A DNA stretch of 64,000 nucleotides from Anastatus disparis (GCA_017163975.1 JAFFSR010000370.1:2232001-2296000), one strand, 5' to 3'; positions 11,248 through 22,678 are shown, numbered from the stretch's first letter. Numbers and translations are program-made. Notes: a model not told the origin generated them from the sequence alone.

Positions 11248-12999
11248 CATTGTTTTTTCAATTTTCTTGAGCACGAGCCTTAAGCTAAATAATTTATTTA
11301 ATAATAGCACTGCATTTAAATATACATACACAAAAATATATTTCGATACACATACATATATATCATTGTGTTGTTGCTTGTGCTTGTCTTTACTTGTGTT
11401 ACCCTGCAGCTCATTTCCCTCTAGCTTCATCATCTTCTAGCACTGCGCTTCTTGCAACTCCATATTAAGCAAAGCTGTTTTTTATATATAATATCCATGA
11501 GTCTCTTAATTGGGCTGAAAATTCTATATTCCTATTTGTGCTCGCGCGGAATATATCACTATAGTGTGCTCCTTAGTGCTTGTCGGTACACAGTAGCTTA
11601 CGCATAATTTTCTTTTGCTTTAGCGTGCATCTGGCTTTGCTAAAATTTTTATTTTTAGCGCACCGGCGTGCTATGTAAAATTAATTGATTATTAGACAAT
11701 TCCATTTATTATAAAGAAATTTTTGCTGTAGTACTAATCTTACTGAGCTTTGTTTTCATTTATTTTTTTTTAATAATTATAAAGCATTTAACAATTTTTT
11801 ATTCTTTTGTTGCAAGCCAGAGCTATTGTGTAGAAAATTCTTATTTGAACCTCCTGAGATAGGATCTCACCATAGCATTAATTATTAGTAATAAATTTTT
11901 CCTTGTGCGTACCCTTGTGTAGTGTAGCAGCCTGTTATTGTAAATATAATAAGCAAACAGTTGAATGCAGAGCCCCTATGGATTTCTGAGCATATATGTA
12001 GTGTAACAGTTTACCGGGGATTCAGGTAGGAGTTTTCAATAAAGGTGTATTACAATTATGGGAAATTAAAGTTAGAGTCACTATTTAATTCCAATGTTCA
12101 ATTCACTGAAAGTTTATTAGTTGTTATAACACTAATATCACTATAGGTGCTAGCCGCGGAAGGACGCGGCAAAGAATTTCGTAAAATAAATATTATACGC
12201 TCGCATGCACCACGAGCAACGCAAAAGTAAGAAAAACAGAAATATGTGAATGCTAAAGCTAAAATAATACACGACACTCACTCACGAACTCACACATGCA
12301 ATAAGGAAAAGAGAAGCTGTACCAAGGAATTATTCCCAAAACAAATATAAAATAAGAGACGTATATTAATGCGTAACTTTGCACGTTATGTAATTATAAT
12401 AATATACTATGTTTCGACAATAAGAGTTGCGCTTAGGCACGCCGCTAGGAACAGTCTGTCTGTTCCGGCGTGGCTGAGCCCGCAGCAAGCTACCGTAGAC
12501 CCATGAGCTGCGCACGCATCCTATATGCTCGCAACAGCTGCTGTAATACACGCTGAAGCGTGAGACTTGACTAACATAGACGGATATAAGTCATGTTATG
12601 CTGTACTACATGAATCAAAATGCTGTGATGTTGTTTACTGCTAGTAGCAGATGCAATATTCACATAATACATTTTATGTTGAAAGAGAATCTTCAGTGAA
12701 AACCATATCAAAATCCTACTGCCTGTGAGTACTCGCAAGGAATAGACAATTCAGACTTTACATAAAAAGGTTTTGCGTTTCTCTATAGTGCGTATCGGTT
12801 GTAGCCAGGCTTACGTAAATCTATCTAAAGTCGATCTCTTCCTTTGCCTTGTGCCTTAATAGTTCGCAACTTTAGCTCATATCTAAGGTGTATGTGTGTT
12901 GATGCTATATGACGCAGATATATAGCTTTAGCATAGCCCAATGAATAATTATATTTTAAATATGTTTTACGTTATGCTAATTCGTAACAGGCAGCTTAG
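10772..12999. other. Long non-coding leader of the LTR element
   Basis: About 2.2 kb between the PBS and the gag frame without a convincing ORF. It contains GC-richer blocks such as GGCGGCCATTTTTGTT (about 11019) that resemble a block in the 3' LTR (GGCGTCCATTTTAAGCG, about 16290), and a (TA)n microsatellite at 11170-11244. It may include packaging or dimerisation signals; that is inference. Confidence 0.45.
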
Positions 13000-14144
13000 T
13001 TGCCTTGTTACAGTAGGAATAAAATTTTTAAAATAGCTGATGAAATTGCACAAATAGTAGATCGACTATCCACCGAGAGGCTCTTTGAATACAGCGAGCG
13101 AGGAGTGAGCATGGTTAGAAGTATTCCGATGTTCAAGGAACGAGTTTTGCAATATGAGTTTGGACGACATCTCGGCGAAAGAGCCACCGCTTGCAAGACA
13201 ATGATAGATGAGATGACATATGATTTGCGGCTAGAATTTATTAACCTCCCAACAGAGCAAAGCGCGTGCAATTAATTTACTAATCCCTCGAGTAGCCTAG
13301 AAATCCATATTCCTCCTAGCAATAGAAACGCAAGCATCCACCCACCGACCACGTATACCACTACTACATGCCTTTCTTTTAGTACAGCGAGCATACCGCA
13401 TCCTGTGAGGGCAACTAATACCCTCCCTACTAATACTGCAACGACGTACCATGGAGGACATGATAGCGTACCAACTCTTTATTTTTATACATACCCATAT
13501 TTTCCTTCTTATCCTAGTCCATAGAGTCATGTCTCGTATATTAATCACCTTCTGGATATCAGCCTGTCTCACAACCTTTAATACAGCCGCCCCTTTTTTC
13601 AACCATTTCAGCAAATACCATAAAGCAACCACCTGCACCAGAGCATACAAGTTATGCTTATAACTACAGAGAACTGCAATCGTTGAACCAGAAAGAAGAG
13701 ACTTGCAGAGCCCAGGAAAACGTATGCCGACCCCTTCCAGCTCCGGATGAATCCTTATTCCCTGCTACAGCTTGCACTGGCGTAAAGCCGTCTACCTTGA
13801 GCGAGACAGCTTTGATTTCTCTCCTTAACTTTGAAGATGCTCTGATGCATCAATACCCAATGCCAGTATGAGCATTGATTACTAGCAATTACTCTGTAAC
13901 CCCTTTAGCTAACACTTCGAATAAGAGCGAGCGCATACAGAAGGAAAATCGTCGCCCCAAACCAAGAGCACAGAGTAAAACTCGAAGAGCAAGCCAAGCA
14001 AATAAAACAGAACCAAAGACAAACCTACCGCCAATCAGAACAAACTTTTGGCGAAAGCAGGTAGAGCCGTGCTTCAGGTGTAGTAGCTTAGGACACTGGC
14101 TGCGAGAATGTTCTCAGCCTATGAGGGGCTATGGCTGTGGATAA
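13000..14144 (+). pseudogene. Gag remnant with CCHC zinc knuckle
   Basis: Three open pieces: 13000-13275 (91 codons, helical, charged), 13683-13871 and 13875-14144 (same frame, one stop between). The last piece carries a basic stretch (ENRRPKPRAQSKTRRAS) and then CFRCSSLGHWLREC at 14070-14111, an exact C-x2-C-x4-H-x4-C nucleocapsid knuckle. Gag would form the particle and bind RNA. No protease, RT or integrase follows before the PPT, so the element is non-autonomous. A frameshift lies between 13275 and 13683. The frame closes right after the knuckle at 14144. Confidence 0.7.
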
Positions 14145-14159
14145 ATCAACGTCCGCACC

Positions 14160-14560
14160 AGCGACTGCACCCCGTGTCAACAGAGTGAGCAAGCAGAGCA
14201 GAGCAATGAAGCAGAGCCAAACCAGAGCGAGCGAGCGGAGAGAGCATCGACAGAGCGAGCGAGCAGAGCCAAACTAGAGCAAGCAAGCAAAGCATGACAA
14301 GAGCGAGCAAGCAGAGACAAACCAGAGTGAACGAGCAAATCAGATCAGGAGCGAGTGAGCAGAACAGAGCAAGACCGAGCGAGCAGAGCAAAATAAAAGC
14401 AAGCGAGCAGAGCAGAGCAAGAGTGAGCGAACAGAGCCAAACCAGAGTAAGAGCGAGCGAGTACAAACAGAACGAGCGAGCAAAACATAAACCGGGCGAG
14501 CAACAAGAGCATAAGCAAAGCAAGCGAGAAGAGCATAAGCAGAGCAAGCGAGCCGAGCTA
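14160..14560 (+). repeat. Purine-rich GAGCRAGC/GCAGAGC degenerate tandem tract
   Basis: Some 400 bp of alternating AGCGAGCGAGCAGAGCMAR-type units, nearly pyrimidine-poor on the + strand. One frame reads repeated ASEQSRAR-like peptides (14294-14608), but frames shift and stops occur, so I treat it as a repeat, not a gene. It lies directly after the gag knuckle, in the place where pol would be. Confidence 0.75.
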
Positions 14561-14609
14561 AGAAGCTATATGTCTAGCAATGTTAGTGATGTGGCAATTT
14601 ATAGGTAAA

Positions 14610-15586
14610 AAAGTAATTATTGTAGCCTCGTTAGTAGTAATAGACACTATTGACCAGCCCTACAATTTTCCTAATTTTAGTTATGCGGAGTATATTTCTG
14701 CTACAGCGAGCGAAAAAGCAACCCATCGACCCGAGACCTCCATTCATCAAAACCCCTTTATACCATCATTAATATGCCTATATTGATCCTCTAGCATCAT
14801 ATCTAGCTATTTAAAACCCTTATCAACCAAACTCACGACCCATTCAGCTAATCCATTATTTGAGCAATTTTGTGTGTTTACTAAATTACCCTTTTTTGCT
14901 ATTTAATTATTCCTCATACACATTATACAAACATTTCTAGCTATTCACACTTTTTTACTGACACATGAGAACGTGCTAAATTTTATTTTTATGCATTACT
15001 ATTACGTAATTAAGAGTAAAATCTATAAATAGAATTTTTTTTGTGTATTTAGAAAATTGCTGCAAAATATTAATTATAAAATAATTAATCTTTTAAAATA
15101 ATAGTATGCATCGACACATACCATCAGAGCGTCACCTTTCAGTGAGTAAACAGTTAAATTTTCATTTTTATTTTAAATTTCAAATTTTGTTATACAAAAT
15201 GTAATTTTAATATTTTTTGGTATGTGCATGAATGAAATACATGTAAGAATGGGCTATGTTTGTTATTTTCTTTAGCTTTAAGATAACTAGTTCTAAGATT
15301 TGTAATTTTTGTAAATACAATATGGATAAGCCAGTCGCGTCGTTTTACATTGAGCAACCTTATATACAGCGCGAAACACCTACACTTAATTTAGCTAAAA
15401 TAAAGTCAGCAGATACAGCAGAAGAAGAATTTTGTAAATACGCTTCACACCGCTGCAGATAACACCGGTTATCTTAGTTTAAGCTCTACTATTTTTTATC
15501 TATACTTAAATTTTTCTTTCTTATTTTTAGCTAGTGCTTTTTTTTGCGTTTGACGAAAGTATCCGGTTCCACCGTATACTTCCGTA
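14610..15586. other. 3' internal region of LTR element, no recognised gene
   Basis: AT-rich with only short frames (for example 15256-15462, a lysine/serine-rich 68-codon frame without a known motif). Nothing resembles env or pol. Confidence 0.5.
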
Positions 15587-15605
15587 TGGTGGGGGGAGGG
15601 GGGAT
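15587..15605 (+). promoter_or_regulatory. Polypurine tract
   Basis: GGTGGGGGGAGGGGGGAT immediately before the TGTAACATGG start of the 3' LTR, the priming site for plus-strand DNA synthesis. Confidence 0.85.
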
Positions 15606-16430
15606 TGTAACATGGCAGATTGGCCATATTACTTGTAGGTATATTTGTAGCGCATATAGATGACAGAAAGGAGCATCCAACTACTAGCAAGACGGAAAGC
15701 AGATCACGCAAGTCAAATATTTCAAACTATAACCCAAGATCGTTGGCACACATGCGCGAATATCTAAAGCACGTACGCTGTGCACTTATATAGATAGCAA
15801 GCAGCTTGACTCGAGTAGCTGAGCTTGGGTCCGTTAAGGATCGTTTGTCTCTCTCTTGCGAAGCTGAGTAGGCAAGAAGAAAGCGCCATAGCGTCAGCTA
15901 TTTCCTTTTGTTGCCAGCGTGTAGTAAAGAGCGTTATGACTTGCGATATTGCGTAGTACTTTTTGGCTGTGTGTTGCAATTATTGAAGCTCGAGTGAGTG
16001 GAAGTAGATAGATTTACTATTCTATAATTTGATTTAGTGTGCTTAAAAAAGCCTCGTGTTGTTGCGAGTGCACGATTGCTAAGTAAAAGAATATAATTTC
16101 TTTCTTTCTTTTGCGACATGTGTGCCGGGCGATCGGGTGCGCGTTCTATTGCGTATTTTCCCATCGTGCCATTCTAATTATTTTTTTTGTGTGTGCTCGT
16201 GCCCTTTAAGCGTATGTTTTTCTTACTATCTGCTTTTCGTCGTGCCGATAGTTACTTAATTAGTGCAAGCGGCGTCACGTACGCTATACGCGGCTGGCGT
16301 CCATTTTAAGCGCGCGTGCGACTACTGTAAAAATTACTAAAATAAAGCTTCTGTTTTTGTGTTACCTAATTAAATACATCTTATAGATTTTTAAAATCAG
16401 TGAAACCTCCTGACCCCCACGGTTGTCACA
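15606..16430 (+). mobile_element. 3' LTR (825 bp)
   Basis: Begins TGTAACATGGCAG after the polypurine tract and ends GGTTGTCACA. It has an AATAAAGC polyadenylation signal at 16341, about 90 bp from the end. The final 90 bp match the truncated 5' LTR at 10661-10751. The sequence on the right (from 16431) is PolB2 coding remnant, which shows the target. Confidence 0.85.
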
Positions 16431-18249
16431 AGCTGCTTCTCTACTGTGTCAGCTTACGTAAATTGTTGTATCGTCGATCATTAAAATTAAGTCAACCTCC
16501 ACCTCGGCACTACAGAATAATTCAAATAATCCCTGTGGATCATCCACCACTTCGGTCTTAGGCATATTTTCTCGTTGACCAAATTTACCACATAATGAAT
16601 TCAGACAGAGTTTTGCTACAGATCTCAGGCCAGCATTATATTTTATTTGATTTTTGACTAATTTTATACCCTCTTGTGGCATGAATTCTTCAATGTATTG
16701 AACAATCGCGTTTTCATTACCGTCAGCACATTCCGATGGGTGACCCGACGGGTATGTTTTCTCGGCAAAAAATTTATCTCATTGGAAATAGGCAACCTTG
16801 GCCCGTGGCTTTCTTGTACTGAGTAATTTTACAAAACCATATTTCAAATATTTTTTTGATAACATAGTCCATTTGAACGGCTTTTTTTAACTCATCAGCC
16901 ACTCACGTACCGGTAAAAGGTCGATCATCAACATTTTCATGGTCACAATCTGTGCTATACATCGATTTGAGGTAAATCGACATAGTGGAAATACAAGCTT
17001 ATTATGCATTTCAACGGGGAGTACAGCATGCTATAAATTCACTGGTGCTAATACTTCACTTTTAATAAGACCTTTAACCTGACTTATGTCATTCGTTTGA
17101 TCCGCGAGAGTGCGATACTCATCCTCGCCCACGTAGAGAGTTGTATGACCAATATGATATCGCCCGTATTTACAAATATATGGATACAACGAATAGACGT
17201 CTACGTATTTTATTATTCCATCCACTTTTAAATCGTAAATTTTGACTGTATTTTCTGTTTATCCGAAAAAAAATGCTTCTCGAGGATTTTGGAGGGGCGT
17301 GCCATTTTCGAGTCTTATCTTCAATGTACGACCTCATATTCTCGTTCTCCGAGTACTCACAATCGAAATCACACTTCCACTTTTCGATAAGTTCATAACT
17401 ATGGGCTCGAATTTTTTCCGATATCCACGTGGTTCTCTCGAAACGTATGATCCATACTTTCACCGTTTACGAGCCTCAAGTCTCGGTTTATTGTGTTACA
17501 CCATGCCAATAACACCCGTGAAATTGTAGAAAAATTTTCTTTTCATTTTCAAGTACGCAATATCCGTCCACTAGAGAGCCTTCGGGAAGTCTCTTTTCTT
17601 GTGTACGAACAGTATACTGAATTTGTCGATTCAGCACATTTTCTATCCAGCACAACCACCTCATCACTTTTATAGACTGCTCATTTGCTTGTCCATAGCC
17701 AGCATAAAGTATAATACCTATTGTATCTTTTTGTAAAATTTTTTTCCTATGCATACGCATGCAAGATGATGCGATGGTGGCACACTCTACAAACGGATCT
17801 GTATTACCACATTCGATGAACGTATTGCGAAAAGCCAGACATGCTAATAGTAAAATTTTTACATCTTGCTTACAATTTATAGAATTTCATTTCTAAAATT
17901 AAATATGTATTTTACAGTTTTTTTTTCGTTATACTACTGCATAACTCTCTTTTACCTTCATCGAATCTGGCGAGAAAGTCCATACTAGTGGCATTTCCCC
18001 CACGTAATTCTGATTTTCCGGTGTGTTATTTCTGACATCTTTACGCTCTGTTTAATGTTTTAGAATAAATTGCGCATCAAAACCCTGCGCATTGTGGGCT
18101 ATACAAATGATTTGTTTGAAATTTTTTCTTGGTGCCAAGGCCAAATCGACTAGCTGTTTCACAAGGTCAATTTCAAACACGTACTCGCAAGAATTTGATA
18201 CAATTTTATCATTCAAACAGTAACTACACACTTGCTGGACAACACACAA
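16431..18249 (-). pseudogene. Second Maverick-like DNA polymerase B (PolB2), exonuclease to palm, decayed
   Basis: The - strand pieces are collinear. 18052-18249 carries ICIAHNAQGFDAQFILKH, the HNxxGFD exonuclease II-type motif of protein-primed polymerases. 17488-17760 carries LPEGSLVDGYC and FHGCYWHG. 17170-17463 and 17031-17225 carry IKYVDVYSLYPY, the DxxSLYP motif A. 16449-16682 carries LRSVAKLCLNSLCGKFGQRE, the Kx3NSxxGK motif B, then VEVDLILMIDDTTIYVS. Stops and frameshifts separate them. The catalytic DTDS segment is missing, lost at the junction with the LTR retrotransposon; the next part reappears at 10488-10659. The sequence differs from PolB1, so two polymerase lineages are present. 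Confidence 0.85.
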
Positions 18250-18723
18250 ATTTGGTACATGAGCCTTACTTTTTCAGCCTCACAGCCTAAGATGCTCTTT
18301 GATTGCTAAGTCTCAGAATCATAAAATAAATAAAGAATTGTTTTTTTATTCACCATGAATCCTTTTTTATCGACGATGAGCTGCATGTAACAAAGGTGTT
18401 CTATTGGCCTCTTACTATTACATATTTTACGAAATATCGTATTTCAATCATGTTATTCTTTATCGTTGATTCGCACTGTTTTACTACATGTACGATAAAT
18501 TTTTATACTCTTACATACCGACCGAGAATTATCGAGAAATTTTAAATTTTTATTATTTTCAAAACAAACAGCAATGTAAAAATCTCTGCTACATTGAAAA
18601 CATTTTATTTTTTCCTAATTTATATCACAAGGAGGTTTTTGCAAATGTTTATAGCATTTTTACTTACATTTATGATTTTTCTGATGACTAAATTTTTAAG
18701 AAGCAACTTTTAAGCAAGATGTG
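18250..18723. other. Degenerate PolB2 linker, no clear frame
   Basis: Lies between the exonuclease part of PolB2 and the Tc1-like MITE. I could not follow a reading frame. The + strand frame at 18488-18691 has no recognisable motif and is probably chance in AT-rich DNA. Confidence 0.4.
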
Positions 18724-19642
18724 CAGTACCGCTAAAAAGTTCGAAAACTTTTTTTTTGAAAGATTAAAATTTAAATTGTGATATCTGAGAAACGCTGTAA
18801 TAAATTTAAAAAATTCAAACGATGTCCTAAAGATCAGACAAAATACTATCTTTTCATAAGATGTAGAATATTTTAAACTCTTTTCTAACTTAATTTTTTA
18901 ATGATTGGAAATTTTTGAATTTTTACGAATTATTGAATTTTAATCAATCAACTGTAACTTTTCATAGAATTAATAAAATTAATAAATTCAAAATTGATTG
19001 CAAAGTAGAGAAAATTCCCTAAAAAATTGTGTTTAATCAATTTTTAATATCTATTTCTTGTGCAGAGTTACAATCGAGCGAAAATGAAGCAAATAACAAA
19101 ATAATTTTTCAGGTGCAAAAAAATATTCAATATTTTCTTCATATATCGGCATCTATTAACAACTGGATATTGTAAATTTAATGTATACACAATTTATATA
19201 TAAGATACAGTTGTAAGCACACCAAAACATCAAGAAACATGGCAAATGTTATTGCACCTGAAAAATTATTTTCTTATTTGCTCCATTTCCGCTCGCTCGT
19301 ATCTCTGCACATGAAATAGATATTAAAAATTAATTAAAGACAATCATTTAGGAAATTTTCTCTATTTAGCAATCGATTTTGAATTTCTCAATTTCATCAA
19401 TTCTTTAAAAAGTGGATTGATTAAAATTAAAAAATTCGTAAGTATTCAAAAATTTTCAATCATTAAAAAATCAAGTTAAAAAAGAGTTTAAAATATTCTA
19501 CAGCTTATAAAAAGATAGTATTTTGTCTGATCTTTGAAACATTGTTTGAATTTTTTAAATTTTATCAAAGCGTTTCTGAGATATCACGATTTTAATTTAA
19601 GTATTCGAAAAATAAATGTTTCCGAACTTTTGAGCGGTGCTG
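18724..19642. mobile_element. Tc1-like palindromic MITE, copy 2
   Basis: Starts CAGTACCGCTAAAAAGTTCG and ends with inverted ACTTTTGAGCGGTGCTG. TA follows at 19643-19644, and TG in place of TA precedes. It is the same family as 3272-4028: both share ATATCTNNGAAACGCT and AAAGATCAGAC, but this copy is longer by about 160 bp around its centre. It is inserted in the upstream part of the PolB2 gene. Confidence 0.8.
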
Positions 19643-20136
19643 TACAGTAGCCTCGACTCCCAGTCGCTGCGAGTAATTTTAAAATTAGCTGGTAATGTCT
19701 GAAATTCTAATAATACATGATATTTATAGTATATTTAACGACATTACCAACGACGTGTACGAAACGTGCACCATCGCAAAGCGGCCTATATCCACGAGCA
19801 AAATTTTTAAAAGAATAAACGAAGATCACGACTCCAAATAGTGCGTAATATTTTGAAATAATTTAATCTCCTCTATACCTCAGCTTGTCTCGGGTATCGT
19901 AACTCTCGCAACTCTGACAAGTTTCAATGCTTGCACTTTCTGATATTGTGCTGTATGATGTCTTATTTTATTTCATCTGCCATGGAAAATTCCACTGCAG
20001 GTTTGACCATATATGCCGTATACGTGAGTAGCGATTAACGAGCGTGGAAGACAAAGACTATCGTTATTTTCAATATTTAGAATGGATTTCTTGAAATCGA
20101 TTCGCTAGTGAGATATACATGACCCCGGCCCTTTGG

Positions 20137-20622
20137 TTAAGTCACAGAACTGACTTTAACATTCAAAACATCGTCAATTTCGAGACCATCCTTACTTTGT
20201 GCTATACTAGCTATTAGTTCGAGTAAATCTACCAGTGAAAAATCATGAAGCAATTCAAAAGAAATCCATAGAGGTCCGTGCACGAAACGTTCAGAGCTTA
20301 TAGTCATGCTGATATAATCTGATCGCTGTGCATATTCACACACGTGACGATATAAATCGTTTATAGCCGCCTTTAACCAAGCATATATAAATTTGCATTT
20401 GCATTAGCTGTGCATTAGTAGTAGCGCTGCAGTATCAGCAATTACCCCCTCCAACATCGTGTTTGGAGTACTATAATCATAAGTCACGTGATCATCTAAA
20501 AAATTTGTAACTTCTTGTATTTCTTCGGTGGGTGGTAGTAACGCAGGATCTCTCGAACTACGCAGCTGTTCTTCTGCTGACAGAAGATTCATCAGTAATT
20601 CATCCTTACCACTGTCCTCCAT
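20137..20622 (-). pseudogene. N-terminal region of PolB2-type gene (two pieces)
   Basis: On the - strand 20404-20622 (72 codons, acidic, starting MEDSGKDELLMNLLSAEEQL) and 20137-20343 (68 codons) are in order upstream of PolB2. The second reads DYISMTISSERF, GPLWISFELL and a hydrophobic LLELIASIAQ helix. This pattern precedes the polymerase in Maverick-like genes I know from insects. I assign it by resemblance and position; it may have been an N-terminal domain or a separate gene. A Tc1-like MITE lies between it and the exonuclease domain. Confidence 0.45.
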
Positions 20623-20810
20623 GTTTTGTTGGTCTGAAAATATTTTATTATTATATCTGTTGAAGTTGCACTATTTTAAACAAAAAAGTCTTATACCACG
20701 AAATTCTCCGACTATAAATAAAAAATCTATAGATTATTAATCCAATATTGGAAATCGATATTTTTTTGTGAAACATATTTTTGGATTTACTATTGTACTA
20801 CCCTACTGAA

Positions 20811-21725
20811 AAAAATGACATGAGATCTCATGTGCCACAAAATTTTATTTTTTCTGATACCCGATCTCACGTGTGATCTCATGTGCAAAAAAATCAATTT
20901 TTCCCGATACCCGATCTCACATTAGATCTCACATGAGATCTTATGTGCAAAAAAATTAATTTTCCCGTTACTCAATCTCACGTGGGATCTCATGTGCAAG
21001 TAAATTTTTTTTTCCCGATACCCGATCTCATATGAGATCTCACATGAGATCTCATGTGAGATCTCATGTGCAAAAAAATTTGATTCTTTTCTACACTTAT
21101 AGTTGTAATCAATGTCAACAAATCTAAAATCTGAATTTTGATCTTTAACCCTTTCAGAACGGAATTATTATTTCATCATGAAAAGTTCTGATAACCATTT
21201 AGCCATGATAAGTGTTCATTTATTAAGCAATTTTTGCGATAAAATAAATTTTTTTTTTTTTTCTTTTCAAGTTTTCTCAGTATCTATCGAAGATATAATA
21301 ACTTAGGCCCTCAGTTTGAGATCGGAAATAGTCCACTTCAATCTGATACACATATTTTTTTTACAAAATTTGAAGCCATTTTTGCACAATTTCAAAAAAA
21401 CCAAAAAATGTCAATGTACATTGTAATGTACATTGGTTCTGAAAGGGTTAATTTAATTTATTTATATATATTAATAAAATTACGATTAAATGATTCTACA
21501 CTACAGCTGAGATGTCACATGAAATCGCCTATGAGATCGCATATGAAATCGAATGTATATTCGTTAAATTTTGAAAATATAATAAATATATGTGCGATCT
21601 GACATGAGATCTCACATATATTTATTTTATTTTCAAAATTCATTTATTTTCAAATATATATGAGATTTCATAGGCGATTTCATATGAGATCTCACAAGAG
21701 AGTTCATACAATATTTACAGTAGGG
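20811..21725. mobile_element. CCCTACTG foldback built of CATGAGATCTCATG words
   Basis: Inverted ends CCCTACTG(A/T)AAA at 20811 and 21725. From 20820 to 21075 a unit of about 60 bp recurs with variations of CACATGAGATCTCATGTG followed by AAAAAAATTNATTTTCCCGATACCCGATCTC (read in pieces). From 21505 to 21710 the same words (ATATGAGATCTCACAT, GATTTCATAGGCGATTTCAT) form a hairpin. A TTAA MITE (21149-21447) is inserted. No ORF. A partial relative lies at 50640-50880. Confidence 0.7.
21149..21447. mobile_element. TTAA MITE, CCCTTTCAGAAC ends
   Basis: 299 bp with inverted ends CCCTTTCAGAACG and GGTTCTGAAAGGG, flanked by TTAA at 21145-21148 and 21448-21451. A TTAA duplication fits piggyBac- or Kolobok-type transposases. 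No coding capacity. It is nested in the CATGAGATC foldback. Confidence 0.8.
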
Positions 21726-21811
21726 ATGATTCTTCTCGGCTTGTTCTTGAAATTTATACATATTTACACTCTTCCGATTCTCATTTATTTAAAATAAGTT
21801 CATACCTATAA

Positions 21812-21990
21812 GTAGAATCGGTTGTAGCGCAGGGACTAAGGCTCATGGCTCATGCTGTAGTAGACCGGAGTTTAATCCCCGAGAAAATTTTAGAAAAGTT
21901 TTTCTAAATTTTTCTATGTGAAATAGAACTAGGAGACCAGGAAAAACTAATTACAAATTCTTCCTGGCCAATAAAAGTTACACGAGTAAG
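21812..21990 (+). repeat. tRNA-derived SINE-like element, copy 1
   Basis: GTTGTAGCGCAGGGACTAAG (box A-like, about 21821-21840) and GGAGTTTAATCCCC (box B-like, about 21867-21880) lie about 40 bp apart, the layout of an RNA polymerase III tRNA-type promoter. They are followed by GAAATAGAACTAGGAGACCAGG. The same head and body occur inverted at 50443-50580. This repetition plus the internal promoter supports a SINE; the 3' end is not defined. Confidence 0.6.
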
Positions 21991-22068
21991 GTGAAATCAA
22001 GGGTCTCAGTCCACAGCGATCAAGAAACCCACTGGCAATAAAATAGAGGAGAAGATGATATCTCCAAT

Positions 22069-22678
22069 CCCTAGTGGAAATATAAAATGTGCATTACTGT
22101 TTGAAATAGATTAAAATTATTGAAAACTGTTTAAAAATGTTTAAAACTGTTCAAAATAGTTTATAAATGTGAAATTTGGGACATTTAAAACAGTTTTAAA
22201 CATTTTTGAACAGAATTGAACAATACAGAATAATTTAAAGCTAAAGTGAACATTTTTTCGTATATATTATATAAATTTTAATATATATAAGAAAATTTTT
22301 GAAACACAAAATTATGAAACACTGTTTGAAATCATTTCGAACTTTTTAAAACTGTTTAAAACTGTTTAAGAACTTTAAAACTGTTGAAAACCGTTCAATA
22401 CTGTTCAAGTTAATGAAAAATAGTTCATATTGATTTAAAATTGTTTTGAAATATTTTGAATATTTAAAATAATCTATAACTTTTTAACATAAAAAATTCA
22501 AAACTATTAAACACCGTTTGAAATGATTTCGAATTTTTCAAAACTTTTTGAAAGTGTTTAAAAATGTTTAAAACTGTCCATAACCGTTTTAAATGTCCTA
22601 AATTTCGCACTTATAAACAGTTTCAAACAGTTTTTAACAGTTTTAAACATTTTTAAACATTTTATATTCCCGCTAGGG
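22069..22678. mobile_element. CCCTAG foldback built of AAACTGTTT words
   Basis: Starts CCCTAGTGGAAATATAAAATG and, on the other strand, CCCTAGCGGGAATATAAAATG. AT flanks both sides. The arms carry dozens of TTTAAAACTGTTTAAAA-like words and remain alignable (for example GAAATTTGGGACATTTAAAAC versus GAAATTTAGGACATTTAAAAC). No coding frame. Architecture matches the CCCTAAC element at 1294-1848 but with a different internal word. Confidence 0.8.

Noticed and set aside
13297..13650. 117-codon - strand frame
   Set aside because: Lies antisense to the gag region of the LTR element, and has no known domain.
14146..14547. - strand leucine/cysteine-rich 133-codon frame
   Set aside because: It is the complement of the purine-rich GAGC tract; low-complexity composition makes long frames by chance and there is no other gene evidence.
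19696..19842. 49-codon + strand frame starting MSEILIIHDIYS
   Set aside because: Open but short, no recognisable family, lies between MITE and PolB2 N-terminal pieces; not enough to call a gene.
20811..21075. Clustered palindromes CACATGAGATCTCATGTG as operator sites
   Set aside because: They lie in a foldback element with related ends and a second copy elsewhere; no gene nearby would be regulated.
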